DNA of 64,000 nt from Candidatus Butyricimonas faecavium (GTDB lineage Bacteria; Bacteroidota; Bacteroidia; Bacteroidales; Marinifilaceae), in the NCBI GenBank assembly GCA_944321125.1, contig CALUKD010000018.1:1-64000 (forward strand). The letters run 5' to 3'. The notes under the pieces were generated by a model that was given only the letters and a program-made list of their open reading frames with translations, was not told the DNA's origin and searched no databases. The position numbers were made by a program, and so were the translations under genes. Of this stretch, positions 63,079 to 64,000 are shown one piece after another (position 1 is the stretch's first letter; each line of letters starts with the position of its first letter).

Positions 63079-64000
63079 ATGAAGAAAGTATTGTTTTGTA
63101 TTGTATGTTTGAACATGGCCTTGTTAGGTTTCGGACAACCCGTGAAAATAAAATTGGTGGCGGAGCGGGAGGCTTGTGTCTTGTTTGGAGATGAGCGTTA
63201 TGATTTGAAAAAGGGAGAAACTCGTTGGATTACGTTGGAGGGAGAAAGCATGTATGGGAAAAGAGTGTGGTCTAATGAAGAATGTTTTTTGTTTTTTGAG
63301 GCCGGTGATTTTCTGGAAATTGTTTTACATGAAAACTCTAACTTAGAGTTGAAGGATGATGGTAGTTTGTGTGTGGCTCGAAATAATTGGTTGCGCAAAG
63401 TGGATTTGTTGAAACAGAGATTGCTGTATAGTCGGTTTGTACCACAATTGCTTCCAAAAGAGTATGAGGGATTGAATTTGGAAAGAGTGTGTGATTCTTT
63501 GAATGTTTGGTTGACTCTCTATTTGAAAGAGCATCCGGTTGACCGGAAGAATTTCGAAAAAGTGATGCGGACAGAGATTAAATACTATCGTTTGTTGGAA
63601 GAAAATAATATAAAGTTTTCAAGAGGGACTTTTCAAGAATTTTCTGAGGAAATGTTGGCTCGGTTTGCCGAACTGATCTTGGATGCGGAGGATGATAGAG
63701 TGCTTTATTCTCCTTCTTACTGGCGAATGGTGGAAGTATATGTGGATTATTTGAGGATTGAGGATCCACGTAAATTGCAAGGGAGAGGAGACCGGTTATA
63801 TGAAAACGAGTTGAAGTTGGCAAAGTATTTTCCGAAAGGGGCGGTGAGAGATAAAATAGCGTACGCAAATTTGAATAATATTCTTTATTGGGTGCGATCG
63901 GATACTCGGGAAAAATTTGATGAGTGTGTACGACGATTGGCACCTCGTTATGCCGATAGATTACGGGAAAAATTAAATAAGCAGGATGTTGACCGGATGG
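63079..64000 (+). CDS. exported protein of unknown function, cut by the window edge
   Basis: An open frame of 307 codons that continues past the right edge. A signal peptide of about 20 residues (MKKVLFCIVC, then LLGFGQ) sends it to the periplasm. The visible part is charged and helical, with RNNWLRKVDLLKQRL, YWRMVEVYVDYLRI and AKYFPKGAVRDKIAYANL. This looks like the helical N-terminal region that precedes a thioredoxin-like (TlpA) domain in many Bacteroidota proteins linked to FecR/SusC loci, but the diagnostic CxxC part would be outside the window. It is divergent from the locus 2 sigma gene and shares its candidate ECF promoter motif and leader word. Confidence 0.7.
   Translation, partial: MKKVLFCIVCLNMALLGFGQPVKIKLVAEREACVLFGDERYDLKKGETRWITLEGESMYGKRVWSNEECFLFFEAGDFLEIVLHENSNLELKDDGSLCVARNNWLRKVDLLKQRLLYSRFVPQLLPKEYEGLNLERVCDSLNVWLTLYLKEHPVDRKNFEKVMRTEIKYYRLLEENNIKFSRGTFQEFSEEMLARFAELILDAEDDRVLYSPSYWRMVEVYVDYLRIEDPRKLQGRGDRLYENELKLAKYFPKGAVRDKIAYANLNNILYWVRSDTREKFDECVRRLAPRYADRLREKLNKQDVDRM

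Overview
The window comes from a Bacteroidota chromosome, most likely the order Bacteroidales and probably the Odoribacteraceae (Butyricimonas or Odoribacter type). The evidence is the short 286-residue primary sigma factor, promoters of the form TTG, about 19 bases, TAnnTTTG, several SusC/SusD pairs, ECF sigma and FecR cassettes, and a Na+-pumping methylmalonyl-CoA decarboxylase operon. The genus is an inference; no ribosomal RNA gene is present to settle it.

Layout. 1-20 kb is mostly housekeeping: a SUI1/eIF1-like protein, a fused NfnA-NfnB flavoprotein, a flavodiiron protein, a C1 aminopeptidase, a CPBP membrane protease, FtsK, a DegP-type protease, RpoD, a DJ-1 family protein, a broken DUF4846 gene, a TIGR02757 protein, MnmD and threonine aldolase. 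These are followed by the operon mce-mmdA-oadG-like-biotin carrier-mmdB, which converts methylmalonyl-CoA to propionyl-CoA while exporting Na+. 20.3-23 kb holds a small membrane protein, a roughly 700-base island without a clear gene, and two divergent ECF sigma genes. 22.5-35.8 kb is a SusCD locus of unusual composition: ECF sigma, a soluble PAS/GAF histidine kinase, FecR anti-sigma, SusC with an STN domain, SusD, a lipoprotein that looks like an inactivated metallopeptidase, and a secreted metzincin-type protease. 36-38.6 kb has EttA and an uncharacterised Cys-motif protein. 39.1-43 kb is a Wza-Wzc-CpsB style export, kinase and phosphatase trio without glycosyltransferases. 43-46.2 kb has an AsmA-like and a helix-hairpin-helix protein. 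46.2-47.1 kb is a decayed S41 peptidase. 47.3-47.9 kb has tRNA-Lys and two tRNA-Asp genes. 48.2-50.1 kb has gcvH and glmM. 50.1-63 kb is a second sigma-FecR-SusC system on the minus strand, with two SusC genes, one SusD and two lipoproteins. A divergent periplasmic protein gene runs off the right edge.

How it works together. In both SusCD loci the expected logic is a surface signal passed from an STN-bearing SusC through FecR to an ECF sigma. In the second locus a bipartite 31-base element (TTTTAGACACTTTT, five bases, ATGAGTTGTTTT) lies upstream of both the fecR gene and the divergent gene at 63079, which makes it a strong candidate for the promoter read by this sigma. No glycoside hydrolase is present; the protease and protease-like lipoproteins point instead to peptides or proteins as substrate. 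No CRISPR array, prophage or complete insertion sequence was seen.
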